Assembly: GCF_001996165.1 (NCBI RefSeq)
Contig: NZ_MUFP01000003.1
Location: forward strand, 117,532 to 174,587
Source of the DNA: Salinivibrio proteolyticus
GTDB taxonomy: Bacteria > Pseudomonadota > Gammaproteobacteria > Enterobacterales > Vibrionaceae
Length of the DNA: 57,056 nt
Direction of reading: 5' to 3'
Part shown: one piece after another, positions 46,144-55,097 of the stretch
Position numbering within the stretch: the stretch's first letter is position 1
Layout of the letters: each line of letters begins with the position of its first letter
Made by a program: the position numbers and the translations under genes
The notes under the pieces: generated by a model
What the model was told of the DNA's origin: nothing
Database searches by the model: none
Seen by the model: only the letters and a program-made list of their open reading frames with translations

Positions 46144-46216
46144 GTGTCATAAAAACTTCATCAAATTGAGTGGCTTACAAATTGTTACATTGTACGGTTT
46201 GTCACAGAAGCGTCAC
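46144..46216 (+). promoter_or_regulatory. PHO-box-like repeats upstream of the alkaline phosphatase gene
   Basis: Two sites show the 7-4-7 layout of PhoB boxes: GTGTCAT-AAAA-ACTTCAT (46144-46161) and TTGTCAC-AGAA-GCGTCAC (46199-46216). The left halves match CTGTCAT/C at 6/7 and 6/7; the right halves are weaker. Placement 49-120 bases before the phosphatase start suits PhoB activation. Confidence 0.55.
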
Positions 46217-46264
46217 GTGCAATGACCATCATGCCCGCGTTTTCTCGTTAATGATGGAGATTTT

Positions 46265-47734
46265 GTGGTGAAAACAACTGTGACGGCCGCAGTGGCCTCA
46301 GCCTTATTAGCGGCAACTGCACACGCAGCAGTGCCTCAACAAAACGATGTCTGGTACCAAGACGCGCAAGCCGCCTTGGCGGCCGCTAAAGCGAACCCAC
46401 CTATTACGGGCAAAGCCAAAAACGTGATCCTCTTTGTCGGTGATGGCATGAGTGTGGGGACAATCACCGCGGCGCGGATTTATCAGGGCCAGAAGCAAGG
46501 ACAAACCGGTGAGGAAAACCGCCTTGGCATGGAAAGCCTGCCGCATGTTGCGCTAGCCAAAACCTATAACACCGACATGCAAACCCCTGACTCGGCCGGG
46601 ACCGCGACGGCGATGGTCACTGGGGTGAAAACCAAAGCCGGGATCATCAGTGTTGACGATAACGTTCAGCGTGGTTTTTGTAGCACCGCCAAAGGTAACG
46701 AAGCGAAAACCTTATTTGAAATGGCGGGCGAGAAGGGCAAAGCATTAGGTTTAATCTCAACCGCCCGTTTAACCCACGCCACCCCAGCCACCACCTACGC
46801 GCACAGTGCGGATCGCAATTGGGAGAACGATAGCAAGTTACCCAATATTGCCAAAAACCAAGGCTGTACTGATATCGCCAGCCAATTTGTCGACTTTGAT
46901 GCTGGGGAGGGTTTTCAGGTGGCGTTCGGCGGTGGGCGGCGTGAATTTATTCCTGCCGATAGCGTCGATCCTGAGGGCAAAAAGGGCAAGCGTAAAGATG
47001 GACGCAACCTGATTGAGGCATGGCAAACCCGTCACCCTGATGGGCAATACATTTTCGATAAATCCGGTTTTGATGCCATCGATCCGGCGACCACCTCACG
47101 CGTGTTTGGTTTGTTTGAAAGCAGCCACATGAAATATGAAGCGGATCGCCGTGAAAGCCAAGATGAGCCGTCATTGGCGGAAATGACCAGCAAGGCGATC
47201 GATATGCTCAGCCGCGACAAAGACGGCTATGTGATGATGGTGGAAGCCGGACGTATCGACCATGCTCACCATGCGGGCAACGCCGCGCGAGCATTAGAAG
47301 ATACGTTGGCTTACGACGATGCCATTAAAGTGGCCTTAGAGAAAACCAACCCAGAAGATACCCTGATTATTGTCACCGCCGACCATGCCCATACCATGGT
47401 GATGAACGGCTATGCGGAGCGGGGCAATCCGATTCTCGGTTTGTCACGTCAAAAGGGGCGCTTGAATCAGGATGATTTTGGTAAAACCTATACCACCATC
47501 ACCTATGGTAACGGCCCGGGAGCGGTGAAAGGTGAGCGTGAAAACTTGCAAGAAGGGCAGGTGCGTGCGCTGGATTACAAACAGCAATCCTTGATTAAGC
47601 TCGGTTCGGAAACCCACTCCGGTGAAGATGTGGCCATCATGGCGCGTGGGCCGATGGCGTGGTTATTCCAAGGTGCCGTGGAGCAAAACTACATTTTCCA
47701 TGTGATTAACGAAGCCACGGATCTGGCCGATTAA
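46265..47734 (+). CDS. phoA: Secreted alkaline phosphatase (PhoA family)
   Basis: The 489-residue protein has a signal peptide (about 1-21, cleavage after ATAHA). VILFVGDGMSVGT and TPDSAGTATAMVTG follow; Ser110 is the phosphorylated nucleophile and Asp and His metal ligands appear in MVEAGRIDHAHHAGN, VTADHAHTMV and ETHSGEDVAI. It hydrolyses phosphate monoesters in the periplasm or outside the cell. Relative to E. coli PhoA it has extra loops (for example RREFIPADSVDPEGKKGK), as in the Vibrio/Shewanella branch. The start is GTG (46265 or the adjacent GTG 46268) behind GGAG. Pho regulation is suggested by upstream repeats. Confidence 0.9.
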   Translation: MVKTTVTAAVASALLAATAHAAVPQQNDVWYQDAQAALAAAKANPPITGKAKNVILFVGDGMSVGTITAARIYQGQKQGQTGEENRLGMESLPHVALAKTYNTDMQTPDSAGTATAMVTGVKTKAGIISVDDNVQRGFCSTAKGNEAKTLFEMAGEKGKALGLISTARLTHATPATTYAHSADRNWENDSKLPNIAKNQGCTDIASQFVDFDAGEGFQVAFGGGRREFIPADSVDPEGKKGKRKDGRNLIEAWQTRHPDGQYIFDKSGFDAIDPATTSRVFGLFESSHMKYEADRRESQDEPSLAEMTSKAIDMLSRDKDGYVMMVEAGRIDHAHHAGNAARALEDTLAYDDAIKVALEKTNPEDTLIIVTADHAHTMVMNGYAERGNPILGLSRQKGRLNQDDFGKTYTTITYGNGPGAVKGERENLQEGQVRALDYKQQSLIKLGSETHSGEDVAIMARGPMAWLFQGAVEQNYIFHVINEATDLAD

Positions 47735-48003
47735 TCGTCTGGTATGTCTGACGACCCGCGCTCTGGCGCGGGTTTTTTATTGCGCCGAAACGGATAAATC
47801 ACCACATGTAGTGTGAGTAGCACACTGGCACTGCCGGCGGCGAATAACAAGGCAATCGACTCCACTTGCCGTGGCGTATCGGCATAGCCCCACCACCAAA
47901 GCGGCCAAAGTAGCGCGCACATGGCGGCCAGTTGCTTCATGCAACGGGTACAGCGTCCCAGTTTTTGTTGCCAAATCGCGGACTGACAGTATTTGCAAGC
48001 CAT
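47731..48003 (-). CDS. DUF3624 domain-containing protein
   Basis: The 90-residue protein has two CxxC pairs near the N-terminus (MACKYCQS and RCTRCMKQ, residues 3, 6, 18, 21), probably one zinc-ribbon-like site. Two hydrophobic segments follow (about 25-40 and 48-70) and then a basic, Pro-rich tail, so it is likely a small membrane protein. I recognise the DUF3624 family of Vibrio; function unknown. ATG 48003 fits the family, with AAGAGAC upstream; the frame is open further upstream without similarity. Its stop overlaps the end of the alkaline phosphatase gene by 4 bases on the other strand. Confidence 0.78.
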   Translation of the reverse strand: MACKYCQSAIWQQKLGRCTRCMKQLAAMCALLWPLWWWGYADTPRQVESIALLFAAGSASVLLTLHVVIYPFRRNKKPAPERGSSDIPDD

Positions 48004-48063
48004 GCGGTGTCTCTTGGTCGGTAGTAGCGATAGCTTATTGTGGCTCAGTGGGCCGCCGGATAC

Positions 48064-48090
48064 AAAAAAGCCCTCCAACGAGGAGGGCAA
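48064..48090 (-). terminator. Terminator after the flavin disulfide reductase gene
   Basis: On the minus strand GCCCTCC / GGAGGGC with a 5-base loop is followed by six T residues, about 75 bases past the stop codon at 48165. Confidence 0.85.
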
Positions 48091-48164
48091 AAGGTAAGCA
48101 AGTGCTTGGGGAAGCAACAGGCAGCGCCTGTAAAGCGCCGAGTGTCGGCGAAAAGGGCAGTGGG

Positions 48165-49616
48165 TTAGCAGCCTGGGCCGCAGTCCATGCAGTGTTTGAT
48201 CATTTCAGGGCCGAGTTTGAGCTTGGCATTCACATCCCGCAATGCGGTACGTACCCCCTCCTCAATCACTGGGTGATAGAAGGGCATATCTAGCATTTGC
48301 GAAATGGTCATTTGATTTTGATGTGCCCATGCCAACAAGTGGGCCAAGTGCTCAGCGTTCGGACCAATCATTTCAGCGCCAAGAAAGCGGCCAGTCCCTT
48401 GCTCGGCATAAACGTGTAACAAGCCCATGTTGCGCAGCATCACCCGTGAGCGGCCTTGGTTTTCGAACGACACCACGCCGGTTTCAAAGCAGCCACAGGG
48501 GCCGAGACGGTCGGTAATCGCTTTGTAGCTTTCGCCGACCATTGCGATTTGTGGGTCGGAGAAAACCGCAGAGAGTTTGCTGCGGCGCAATCCGGCACGA
48601 ATATCTTTGCCGCGTCCGGCGTTGTCACCGGCGATACGCGCTTGGTCAGCCGCTTCGTGCAGCAACGGAATTTGGTTACTGGCATCACCGGCAATAAAAA
48701 TGTGCGGTGCCGTGGTTTGCAGGGTGTAACTATCGGCAACTGGCACGCCGCGGGCATCCACTTTGATGCTGGTCGCATCGAGGTTTAGCTTGTCGACATT
48801 GGGACGACGACCGGTGGCGGCAACCACATAGTCGACCCAGCGCAGTTGGCTCTCGCCCTCTTTATCACGATAACGGATTTGTACCTTATCGCCTTCACGC
48901 ACCATCTCTTCCACCTTGGCATCGGCGTCGAGATAAAACTCCTCGCTAAAGGTTTTATCCGCATAGGCCATGATGTCCGGATCGGTCAGCGGGCCCACTT
49001 GGCCGCCGACGCCAAACATGGTCATCTCGACCCCGAGGCGATGCAGCGCTTGTCCTAGCTCAAGGCCAATCACGCCCGGGCCAAATACCGCAACTGAGTC
49101 AGGCAGATCGTCCCATTCGAAAATATCATCATTGACCACTAAACGATCACCAAGGTGATCCCAATCAGACGGCCAGCTTGGACGAGATCCTGTCGCGATC
49201 ACGATACGATCAGCGTGGATGGTGGTGTGATCGTCAACCATTAAGGTGTGATCATCTACAAAGCGCGCATAGCCGTCAATTTTGTCTTGGGCGGGAATGT
49301 CATCGACACTTTCCAGTACAAAGCCGACAAAGCGGTCACGCTCGCGTTTCACCCGATCCATCACCTCACGGCCATTAATTTCCGTGGTGCCGCCGGGATA
49401 CACACCGAAGCCGGGCGCTTTGTCGATATGATGCGCCGCTTCAGCCGCCGCAATTAACAGTTTGGAAGGCATGCAGCCAACCCGCGCGCACGTGGTGCCA
49501 TAGGGGCCGCCTTCAATCATCACCACGTTATCCGTATGCGCTTTGGCTGCGCGATAAGCACCGAGTCCGGCGGTTCCGCCACCAATCACAGCCACATCAA
49601 CCGTTAATGTTTTCAT
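48165..49616 (-). CDS. FAD-dependent pyridine nucleotide-disulfide oxidoreductase (dihydrolipoyl dehydrogenase-like)
   Basis: The 483-residue flavoprotein begins with the FAD motif VAVIGGGTAGLGAYRAA. It has the redox-active disulfide in CARVGCMPSK, a second dinucleotide motif VFGPGVIGLELGQAL, ATGRRPNVDKLNL, IFIAGDAS and a dimerisation domain with YHPVIEEGVRTALRDV (His-Pro and Glu of the partner active site). The C-terminus ends HCMDCGPGC, an extra three-cysteine tail. It follows the Prx/Grx gene by 52 bases. In some bacteria such a pair is glutathione (amide) reductase plus peroxidase, so it may recycle the reductant of the hybrid peroxiredoxin; the true substrate is not shown by sequence. 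SD is AGGAGAAA. Confidence 0.85.
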   Translation of the reverse strand: MKTLTVDVAVIGGGTAGLGAYRAAKAHTDNVVMIEGGPYGTTCARVGCMPSKLLIAAAEAAHHIDKAPGFGVYPGGTTEINGREVMDRVKRERDRFVGFVLESVDDIPAQDKIDGYARFVDDHTLMVDDHTTIHADRIVIATGSRPSWPSDWDHLGDRLVVNDDIFEWDDLPDSVAVFGPGVIGLELGQALHRLGVEMTMFGVGGQVGPLTDPDIMAYADKTFSEEFYLDADAKVEEMVREGDKVQIRYRDKEGESQLRWVDYVVAATGRRPNVDKLNLDATSIKVDARGVPVADSYTLQTTAPHIFIAGDASNQIPLLHEAADQARIAGDNAGRGKDIRAGLRRSKLSAVFSDPQIAMVGESYKAITDRLGPCGCFETGVVSFENQGRSRVMLRNMGLLHVYAEQGTGRFLGAEMIGPNAEHLAHLLAWAHQNQMTISQMLDMPFYHPVIEEGVRTALRDVNAKLKLGPEMIKHCMDCGPGC

Positions 49617-49668
49617 TGCTTTCTCCTGGGAAAATAACGGGCGGCAAGGAGGCCGCCCAAACAGCGGA

Positions 49669-50400
49669 TTACTGATTCAGATAGGTATCGAGCTCTTCAC
49701 TGCCACCGATATGACGGCCACCGATAAATACTTGTGGCACGGTGGCGCGACCGCTCACCGCGCGCAAAGAAACCGTGGTGGCGTCTTTACCGAGGATGAT
49801 TTCTTCAAACTGAAGACCTGCGTCGATCAGGGCTTGTTTGGCCTTGGCACAGAATGGGCAGCCTGGCTTACTAAACACAGTGATCGAATCTTGCAGTTTG
49901 TGCTCAGGGGCGATGTAGCCCAGCATGGTGTCAGCATCAGAGACCTTGAACGGGTCGCCTGGCTCGTTGGGTTCGATAAACATTTTCTCGACCACGCCGT
50001 TTTTCACCAGCATGCTGTAGCGCCATGAGCGTTTGCCAAAGCCAAGATCGTTTTTGTCGACCAGCATTCCCATGCCATCAGTGAACTCGCCGTTACCATC
50101 AGGCAGGACATGAATGTTGTCAGCGTCTTGGTCGGCTTTCCATGCATTCATCACAAAGGTGTCGTTGACGGACACACAGACAATGTCATCAACGCCGTAC
50201 TGTTGGAACACCGGGTATAGCTCGTTATAGCGCGGCAGGTGCGAGGATGAACAGGTCGGTGTAAACGCACCCGGCAGGCTGAATACAATCACGGTTTTAT
50301 TGGCAAAAATGTCATCGGTGGTAACGTCTTTCCACTGGTCGCCTTCGCGAGTTCGGAAGGTAACTTGTGGTACTGGTTGGCCTTCTTTTGATGCAAACAT
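49669..50400 (-). CDS. Hybrid peroxiredoxin-glutaredoxin (Prx5-Grx)
   Basis: The 243-residue fusion reduces peroxides with glutathione. The peroxiredoxin part (about 1-160) has the peroxidatic Cys in [18 protein letters not shown] (PxxxTxxC). The glutaredoxin part (about 170-243) has [11 protein letters not shown] and [19 protein letters not shown], the GSH-binding TVP and GG motifs. The same architecture is known from Haemophilus influenzae and Vibrio. It lies divergent from oxyR across an OxyR operator and leads a two-gene operon with the flavin reductase. Confidence 0.95.
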   Translation of the reverse strand: MFASKEGQPVPQVTFRTREGDQWKDVTTDDIFANKTVIVFSLPGAFTPTCSSSHLPRYNELYPVFQQYGVDDIVCVSVNDTFVMNAWKADQDADNIHVLPDGNGEFTDGMGMLVDKNDLGFGKRSWRYSMLVKNGVVEKMFIEPNEPGDPFKVSDADTMLGYIAPEHKLQDSITVFSKPGCPFCAKAKQALIDAGLQFEEIILGKDATTVSLRAVSGRATVPQVFIGGRHIGGSEELDTYLNQ

Positions 50401-50499
50401 GGTTTCCCCTTTTGATTTGGTCGTTAACTGTCGACGGCATGTGTCTGACTCGCCGTGTCTTGATGGATGTAGTATCGCGAAAGAAGATTGATAGCTCTA

Positions 50500-50536
50500 A
50501 TCGCTTGATGCTATGGTTTTGATAGTTTTCTCCTAT
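50500..50536. promoter_or_regulatory. OxyR operator between prxgrx and oxyR
   Basis: Four OxyR contact tetramers lie on an 11-bp repeat: ATCG (50500-50503, one mismatch to ATAG), CTAT (50511-50514), ATAG (50522-50525) and CTAT (50533-50536), each separated by 7 bases. This is the full 37-bp consensus with 15 of 16 key bases. It ends 13 bases before the oxyR ATG, which suits autorepression of oxyR and activation of the divergent prxgrx gene. Confidence 0.88.
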
Positions 50537-50549
50537 AGAAGAGACCGCA

Positions 50550-51482
50550 ATGAATATTCGTGATTTGGAATACCTGGTGGCGCTGGCCGAACACCGCCAC
50601 TTTCGCAAAGCGGCCGAAGCGTGTTTTGTTAGCCAACCCACCTTGAGCGGACAGATTCGTAAGCTGGAAGATGAGCTGGGCGTGAGTTTGTTAGAGCGCA
50701 CCAGTCGTCGTGTGTTGTTCACGGATGCGGGTATGAGGTTAGTACAGCAGGCACGTAACGTATTGCGAGAAGTCACAATTTTGACCGAATTGGCCAGTGA
50801 ACAAGGGGAAAGTATGACGGGCCCCCTACATATTGGCCTGATCCCGACTGTCGGCCCTTATCTGTTGCCGAAGATCATTCCCATGCTGCGCGACCGTTTT
50901 CCAGAGTTGGAGCTATTCATTCACGAAGGACAGACGCAGCAGTTAGTGCAGCAACTGGAAGAGGGCAAACTCGATTGCATCATCTTGGCTTCTGTGGAAG
51001 AAACCCAGCATTTGAAAGAGCTGCCATTGTATGAAGAGCCAATGTTATTAGCGGTCAGTGAGGCGCATAAGCTTGCGGGGTGTGCTGAAGTGGCGTTAGA
51101 TGTCCTACAAGGGGAAACCTTGTTAATGCTGGGCGATGGTCATTGCTTACGTGACCAAGCGATGGGCTTTTGTTTTAAAGTGGGGGCGCGTGAAGATCAG
51201 CGTTTTCGTGCCACCAGTTTAGAAACACTCCGTAATATGGTCGCGGCGGGCAGTGGTATCACCTTACTCCCTCGCTTATCCGTCCCGGCACAGCGCCGTG
51301 ATGGCGTGGCCTATATTCCCACCACGTCACCAACACCGACACGGCAGATCACCTTAGACTATCGCCCCGGTTCACCATTGCGAGGGCGCTATGAACAATT
51401 GGCTGAAGTGATCCGTGAGCATATGGTCTCGGTCATGGACACGCCGTTAAGTGCTGAGCCTGCCGCATTAAACGCAGGATAA
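50550..51482 (+). CDS. oxyR: Hydrogen peroxide sensor and regulator OxyR
   Basis: This LysR-family regulator has 310 residues. The N-terminal HTH (about 1-60) has MNIRDLEYLVALAEHRHFRK and LSGQIRKLEDELG. In the regulatory domain the two redox cysteines fall exactly at 199 and 208 (GDGHCLRDQAMGFCFK), the pair that forms the activating disulfide in E. coli OxyR. SLETLRNMVAAGSGITLLP follows. GAGAC precedes the ATG. It is divergent from the Prx/Grx operon and convergent with mrcA. Confidence 0.96.
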   Translation: MNIRDLEYLVALAEHRHFRKAAEACFVSQPTLSGQIRKLEDELGVSLLERTSRRVLFTDAGMRLVQQARNVLREVTILTELASEQGESMTGPLHIGLIPTVGPYLLPKIIPMLRDRFPELELFIHEGQTQQLVQQLEEGKLDCIILASVEETQHLKELPLYEEPMLLAVSEAHKLAGCAEVALDVLQGETLLMLGDGHCLRDQAMGFCFKVGAREDQRFRATSLETLRNMVAAGSGITLLPRLSVPAQRRDGVAYIPTTSPTPTRQITLDYRPGSPLRGRYEQLAEVIREHMVSVMDTPLSAEPAALNAG

Positions 51483-51520
51483 AAAGAACCCCCAGTGCTG
51501 GATATCCAACACTGGGGGTC
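51482..51520 (-). terminator. Long palindromic terminator between oxyR and mrcA
   Basis: A near-perfect 32-base palindrome (51489-51520) has outer arms ACCCCCAGTG / CACTGGGGGT and an inner TGGATATCCA. On the minus strand it is followed by a T-rich run, so it mainly serves mrcA; for oxyR the T-run is lacking. Confidence 0.78.
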
Positions 51521-51546
51521 ACTTCAATCGTCACGAACACTGTCGA

Positions 51547-54039
51547 TTAAAACAAAGATTCGGTCTCTGTTTCATAGATGGTGCCGCTCGGCTGAGACGA
51601 GACGTATTCGGTTGGCTCTGTCCCTTTAATAAAGTACTCGAACATCGAGGTGTGGTCGGTTTTGCGGGTGAGCAAACCTGTTTCACGATCAATGCGTACC
51701 TTGACGATACCCGGTGGCACCACCTTGCTTTGTTCTGGCACATCCGCGAGCGCTTTTTGCATAAAGTCTATCCATGCGGGCCCAGCGGTTTTGGCGCCAG
51801 ACTCGGCCCCACGAATCGGTTGCTGTTCGTCATTCAGGTTGCTGTTGCGGGTTGTGCGCCCTAATTCACGTGAGTGGTCATCAAAGCCGACCCATACCGT
51901 GGTGACGATACCCGGGCCATAACCTGTGTACCAAGTGTCTTTAGAGTCGTTGGTGGTCCCTGTTTTACCGCCAATATCCCGTCGTTTGAGCGCTTGCGCG
52001 CGCCAGCCAGTGCCATTCCAACCGGTGCCATAGCGCCAGTCGCCGCCGCCCCAAATATTGCTCTGCATCATTTCGCGCACCAAGAACGCATTTTGCTCGT
52101 CAATAACTTGTTTTGCGGGCTGTGGCGATTCTTCGCTGTTATCGGTCAGCAAATTCTGCTCGTTGAAGGGGTCAGCCTTCTCCATCGGCTTTTCGCAGTC
52201 ATCGCAAATCACCGATGGGTTAGCACGATAAATTTCCTCACCGAAGGGCGTTTCTACCCGATCGATGATGAAAGGCTCCATAAAGTAGCCGCCATTGGCA
52301 AATACGCTAAACCCTTGCGCCATTTCAACCGGCGTTAAGCTGCCTGCGCCGAGTGCAATGGCTTCGGCGCGAGGAAGATCATCACGTTTAAAGCCAAAGC
52401 GAGTCAGATAATCTAGAGTATCGTCCAACCCAACACGACGCAGGACACGCACGGCCATCACGTTTTTCGATTGTGCCAACCCAAGGCGAGCACGCAGTGG
52501 CCCTTCATAACGTGGCGGCGAGTTTTTCGGACGCCACGCCACGCCTTGACTGCGATCCCAGCGGTTGATGGGGGCGTCATTGATCAAGGTGGCGAGGGTC
52601 ATGCCTTCATGGATGGCCGCCGAATAGATAAAGGGTTTGATGCTCGAACCCACTTGGCGCACCGATTGGGTGGCACGATTAAATTTGCTATGCACAAAGT
52701 TAAATCCACCCACTAAGGCTTTGATAGCCCCCGTGGTAGGCGACATGGATACCAAGGCGGTATTAGCATTAGGCACTTGTGCCAAGTGCCATTGATCGGC
52801 AACGCGACGAATCCACACCTGCTCACCACTTTGTAAAATATCACTGGCGTGTTTGGGCGCGGGGCCTTGACGATTATCGGTAATGTAAGGGCGCGCCCAG
52901 TCCATCCCCGCCCAATCGAGTGTAATTTCTTGGCCATTAGGACCAATCACTAAGGCGGATTGGTCACTCACTTCGGTCACGATGGCAGGCTCTAGTGGAC
53001 CATAGCTAGGCTGCTTGGCAAGATAATCGACAATACGCTGGTGTTGCCAGCGGTCGCTTGCGGCTTGCCATAAGGTCGCGACTGGACCGCGGAAGCCGTG
53101 GCGACGATCGTAAGCTAGGATGTTATCCATCGCCGCATCATCGGCCGCGCGTTGCATATCGGAGTCGACACTGGTGTATATGCGAATGCCCGATGTGTAA
53201 GCATCGTCGCCAAAGTGTTCTACCGCCCATGCACGCGCCATTTCTGCGACATAAGGGGCATCGAGCTCAATTTCAGCGCCGTGATAACGCGCGACAATCG
53301 GCTCATTCTTCGCTTGGCTATACTCGGCTTGCGAAATGTAGCCTTCTTTAAGCATGCGAGCTAGCACCACGTTACGGCGTTCAGTAGCACGAGACAAGGA
53401 GTACAACGGGTTCATGGTGGATGGCGCTTTAGGGAGGCCGACAATCACCGCCATTTCACTTAAGGTCAGCTCGTCTAATGTCTTACCAAAGTACACTTGG
53501 GCGGCGGCACCGACGCCATAGGCGCGGTAGCCGAGAAAAACCTTGTTAAAGTACAGCTCAAGGATTTCGTCCTTATTCAGCAATTGCTCGATATGCACCG
53601 CGATAAAAATCTCTTTTATCTTGCGCATAATGCGTTTTTCGTTAGAAAGGAAGAAATTTCGCGCCAACTGTTGGGTAATGGTACTGGCCCCTTGCTTCGC
53701 ACTGCCTGACATGGCTACCACCACCGCGGCCCGAACGATACCAATTGGGTCGATCCCCGGGTGTTGATAGAAGCGACTGTCTTCAGTGGCGATCAGCGCA
53801 TCAATCATTTGCGGTGGGATGTCTTCCAGCTTAACGGGAATACGTCGCTTCTCACCAAATTGGGAGATCAGCTTGCCGTCAGCACTGTATACCTGCATTG
53901 GGGTTTGTAGCTCGACATCTTTCAGTGTCGCCACATCGGGGAGGTCTGGTTTTACGTACAGGTAAAACCCGAAAATTGTAGTGACTCCCAGCACTGTGCA
54001 AACCAGTGCAAAGATAAGCAGACGCTTTATGAACTTCAC
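51547..54039 (-). CDS. mrcA: Penicillin-binding protein 1A (bifunctional transglycosylase/transpeptidase)
   Basis: PBP1a polymerises and crosslinks peptidoglycan. The 830-residue protein has an N-terminal membrane anchor (about 5-28) and glycosyltransferase domain GT51 (about 50-225) with catalytic ATEDSRFYQHPGID, KQGASTITQQLARNFFL and RKIKEIFIAVHIEQ. An OB-like domain follows, then the transpeptidase domain with Ser-x-x-Lys in VGSSIKPFIYSA, Ser-x-Asn in AQSKNVMAV and KTGTTNDSKD. The start is taken as GTG 54039, giving VKFIKRLLIF as in E. coli MKFVKYFLIL; TTG 54063 is the alternative. It is divergent from pilM, the usual arrangement in gammaproteobacteria. Confidence 0.94.
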   Translation of the reverse strand: MKFIKRLLIFALVCTVLGVTTIFGFYLYVKPDLPDVATLKDVELQTPMQVYSADGKLISQFGEKRRIPVKLEDIPPQMIDALIATEDSRFYQHPGIDPIGIVRAAVVVAMSGSAKQGASTITQQLARNFFLSNEKRIMRKIKEIFIAVHIEQLLNKDEILELYFNKVFLGYRAYGVGAAAQVYFGKTLDELTLSEMAVIVGLPKAPSTMNPLYSLSRATERRNVVLARMLKEGYISQAEYSQAKNEPIVARYHGAEIELDAPYVAEMARAWAVEHFGDDAYTSGIRIYTSVDSDMQRAADDAAMDNILAYDRRHGFRGPVATLWQAASDRWQHQRIVDYLAKQPSYGPLEPAIVTEVSDQSALVIGPNGQEITLDWAGMDWARPYITDNRQGPAPKHASDILQSGEQVWIRRVADQWHLAQVPNANTALVSMSPTTGAIKALVGGFNFVHSKFNRATQSVRQVGSSIKPFIYSAAIHEGMTLATLINDAPINRWDRSQGVAWRPKNSPPRYEGPLRARLGLAQSKNVMAVRVLRRVGLDDTLDYLTRFGFKRDDLPRAEAIALGAGSLTPVEMAQGFSVFANGGYFMEPFIIDRVETPFGEEIYRANPSVICDDCEKPMEKADPFNEQNLLTDNSEESPQPAKQVIDEQNAFLVREMMQSNIWGGGDWRYGTGWNGTGWRAQALKRRDIGGKTGTTNDSKDTWYTGYGPGIVTTVWVGFDDHSRELGRTTRNSNLNDEQQPIRGAESGAKTAGPAWIDFMQKALADVPEQSKVVPPGIVKVRIDRETGLLTRKTDHTSMFEYFIKGTEPTEYVSSQPSGTIYETETESLF

Positions 54040-54182
54040 CTGAGATTTCCCGTTCTGTTGCAATTGAGCCGTTCAACAACCATACGTCAGTAGTATAAAG
54101 GCACCAGCAAGAAAAATAACCCGCCGTGAAGGGCAGTTTTCTAAATGCTGACCTCACGCTGACGTTGGGAGCCTAACACGAA

Positions 54183-55097
54183 ATGGTTCGAAATTCGGTA
54201 GTTTTAGGTATCGATATTGGCCGAGATACCATTCACGCCATTGCGGTTCGTGCACATCGACAAGGCATTCAGGTCGCAGGGCATCATGAGGTGCACTATC
54301 GCGCGACTGACGATCTTTTCACCCCGATGACCGAGATAAAAAAACGATTACTCGCATGTTTACCTTGGTATCAGCGCTTGCGCGTTCCTGTGGTGGTGGG
54401 TGTGGATGAAGATGCTGTGATCACCAAGCAAATTACGGCACCGCTTATTGACGATGAGATTGAGCAAGAAGCCTTGATTGGCCAAAAGCTGAGTGCTGCC
54501 CTCAATATGGATATCGCTACCTTGTATTACGATTTTGAGGTCATGAGCGGTATTTCCGTTCAGCCGGGACAAGCCTGTTATCAAGTAGTGGCGTGTCGGC
54601 GTCATGCGCTCACTCCAGCCCTAGATGCGCTCAAGCATGTCGGTTTATCGCCCTCGGTGGCAGACATTAACAGCCAAGCGTTAGTCGGGGTCTATCAAGC
54701 GATTCGACCTGTTGCGCAGGCTAATCACTGGCCGCTGTGGCTGCATTATCACGGTGGCTTGATCACCGCGATTCGTCTTTATCCGGATGGTCAGGTTTAC
54801 CAGCATCGCAGCCGTTTGGGGGAGGGAGAGCGCTACGAAAACCGTGAGTTAGCTACCAACACCTTGGTGCAGCAGCACTTTGATCAGGCTTGTCATCGTG
54901 CGCGTGAGCATAATCGACTCTTACCACTGAGCACGGTTTGGATCAGCGGCGTCTGGCCTACCACACTGACGTCTGAGCATCTTGCCATCACACGCTTAAA
55001 TCCAGTGGCGATGTTGGATCAAACTGCTCCCACCATCAGTGACGAGGCCAGTATTGCGTTGGGATTAGCGCTGCGTGGAGGGTATTCATGCGTATAA
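54183..55097 (+). CDS. pilM: Type IV pilus assembly protein PilM
   Basis: PilM is a cytoplasmic actin/FtsA-like protein that binds the N-terminus of PilN and links the pilus alignment complex to the inner-membrane ring. The 304 residues begin SVVLGIDIGRDTIHAIAV, an ATPase-fold phosphate loop, and contain PALDALKHVGLSPSVADINSQA typical of the family. It overlaps pilN by 10 bases and leads the pilMNOPQ cluster. The product is slightly shorter than Pseudomonas PilM (354 residues), as in Vibrio. Confidence 0.9.
   Translation: MVRNSVVLGIDIGRDTIHAIAVRAHRQGIQVAGHHEVHYRATDDLFTPMTEIKKRLLACLPWYQRLRVPVVVGVDEDAVITKQITAPLIDDEIEQEALIGQKLSAALNMDIATLYYDFEVMSGISVQPGQACYQVVACRRHALTPALDALKHVGLSPSVADINSQALVGVYQAIRPVAQANHWPLWLHYHGGLITAIRLYPDGQVYQHRSRLGEGERYENRELATNTLVQQHFDQACHRAREHNRLLPLSTVWISGVWPTTLTSEHLAITRLNPVAMLDQTAPTISDEASIALGLALRGGYSCV

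Noticed and set aside
50312-50776. A 154-codon minus-strand frame spanning the prxgrx start, the OxyR operator and the oxyR N-terminus
   Set aside because: It crosses a well-defined divergent promoter and overlaps both conserved genes.
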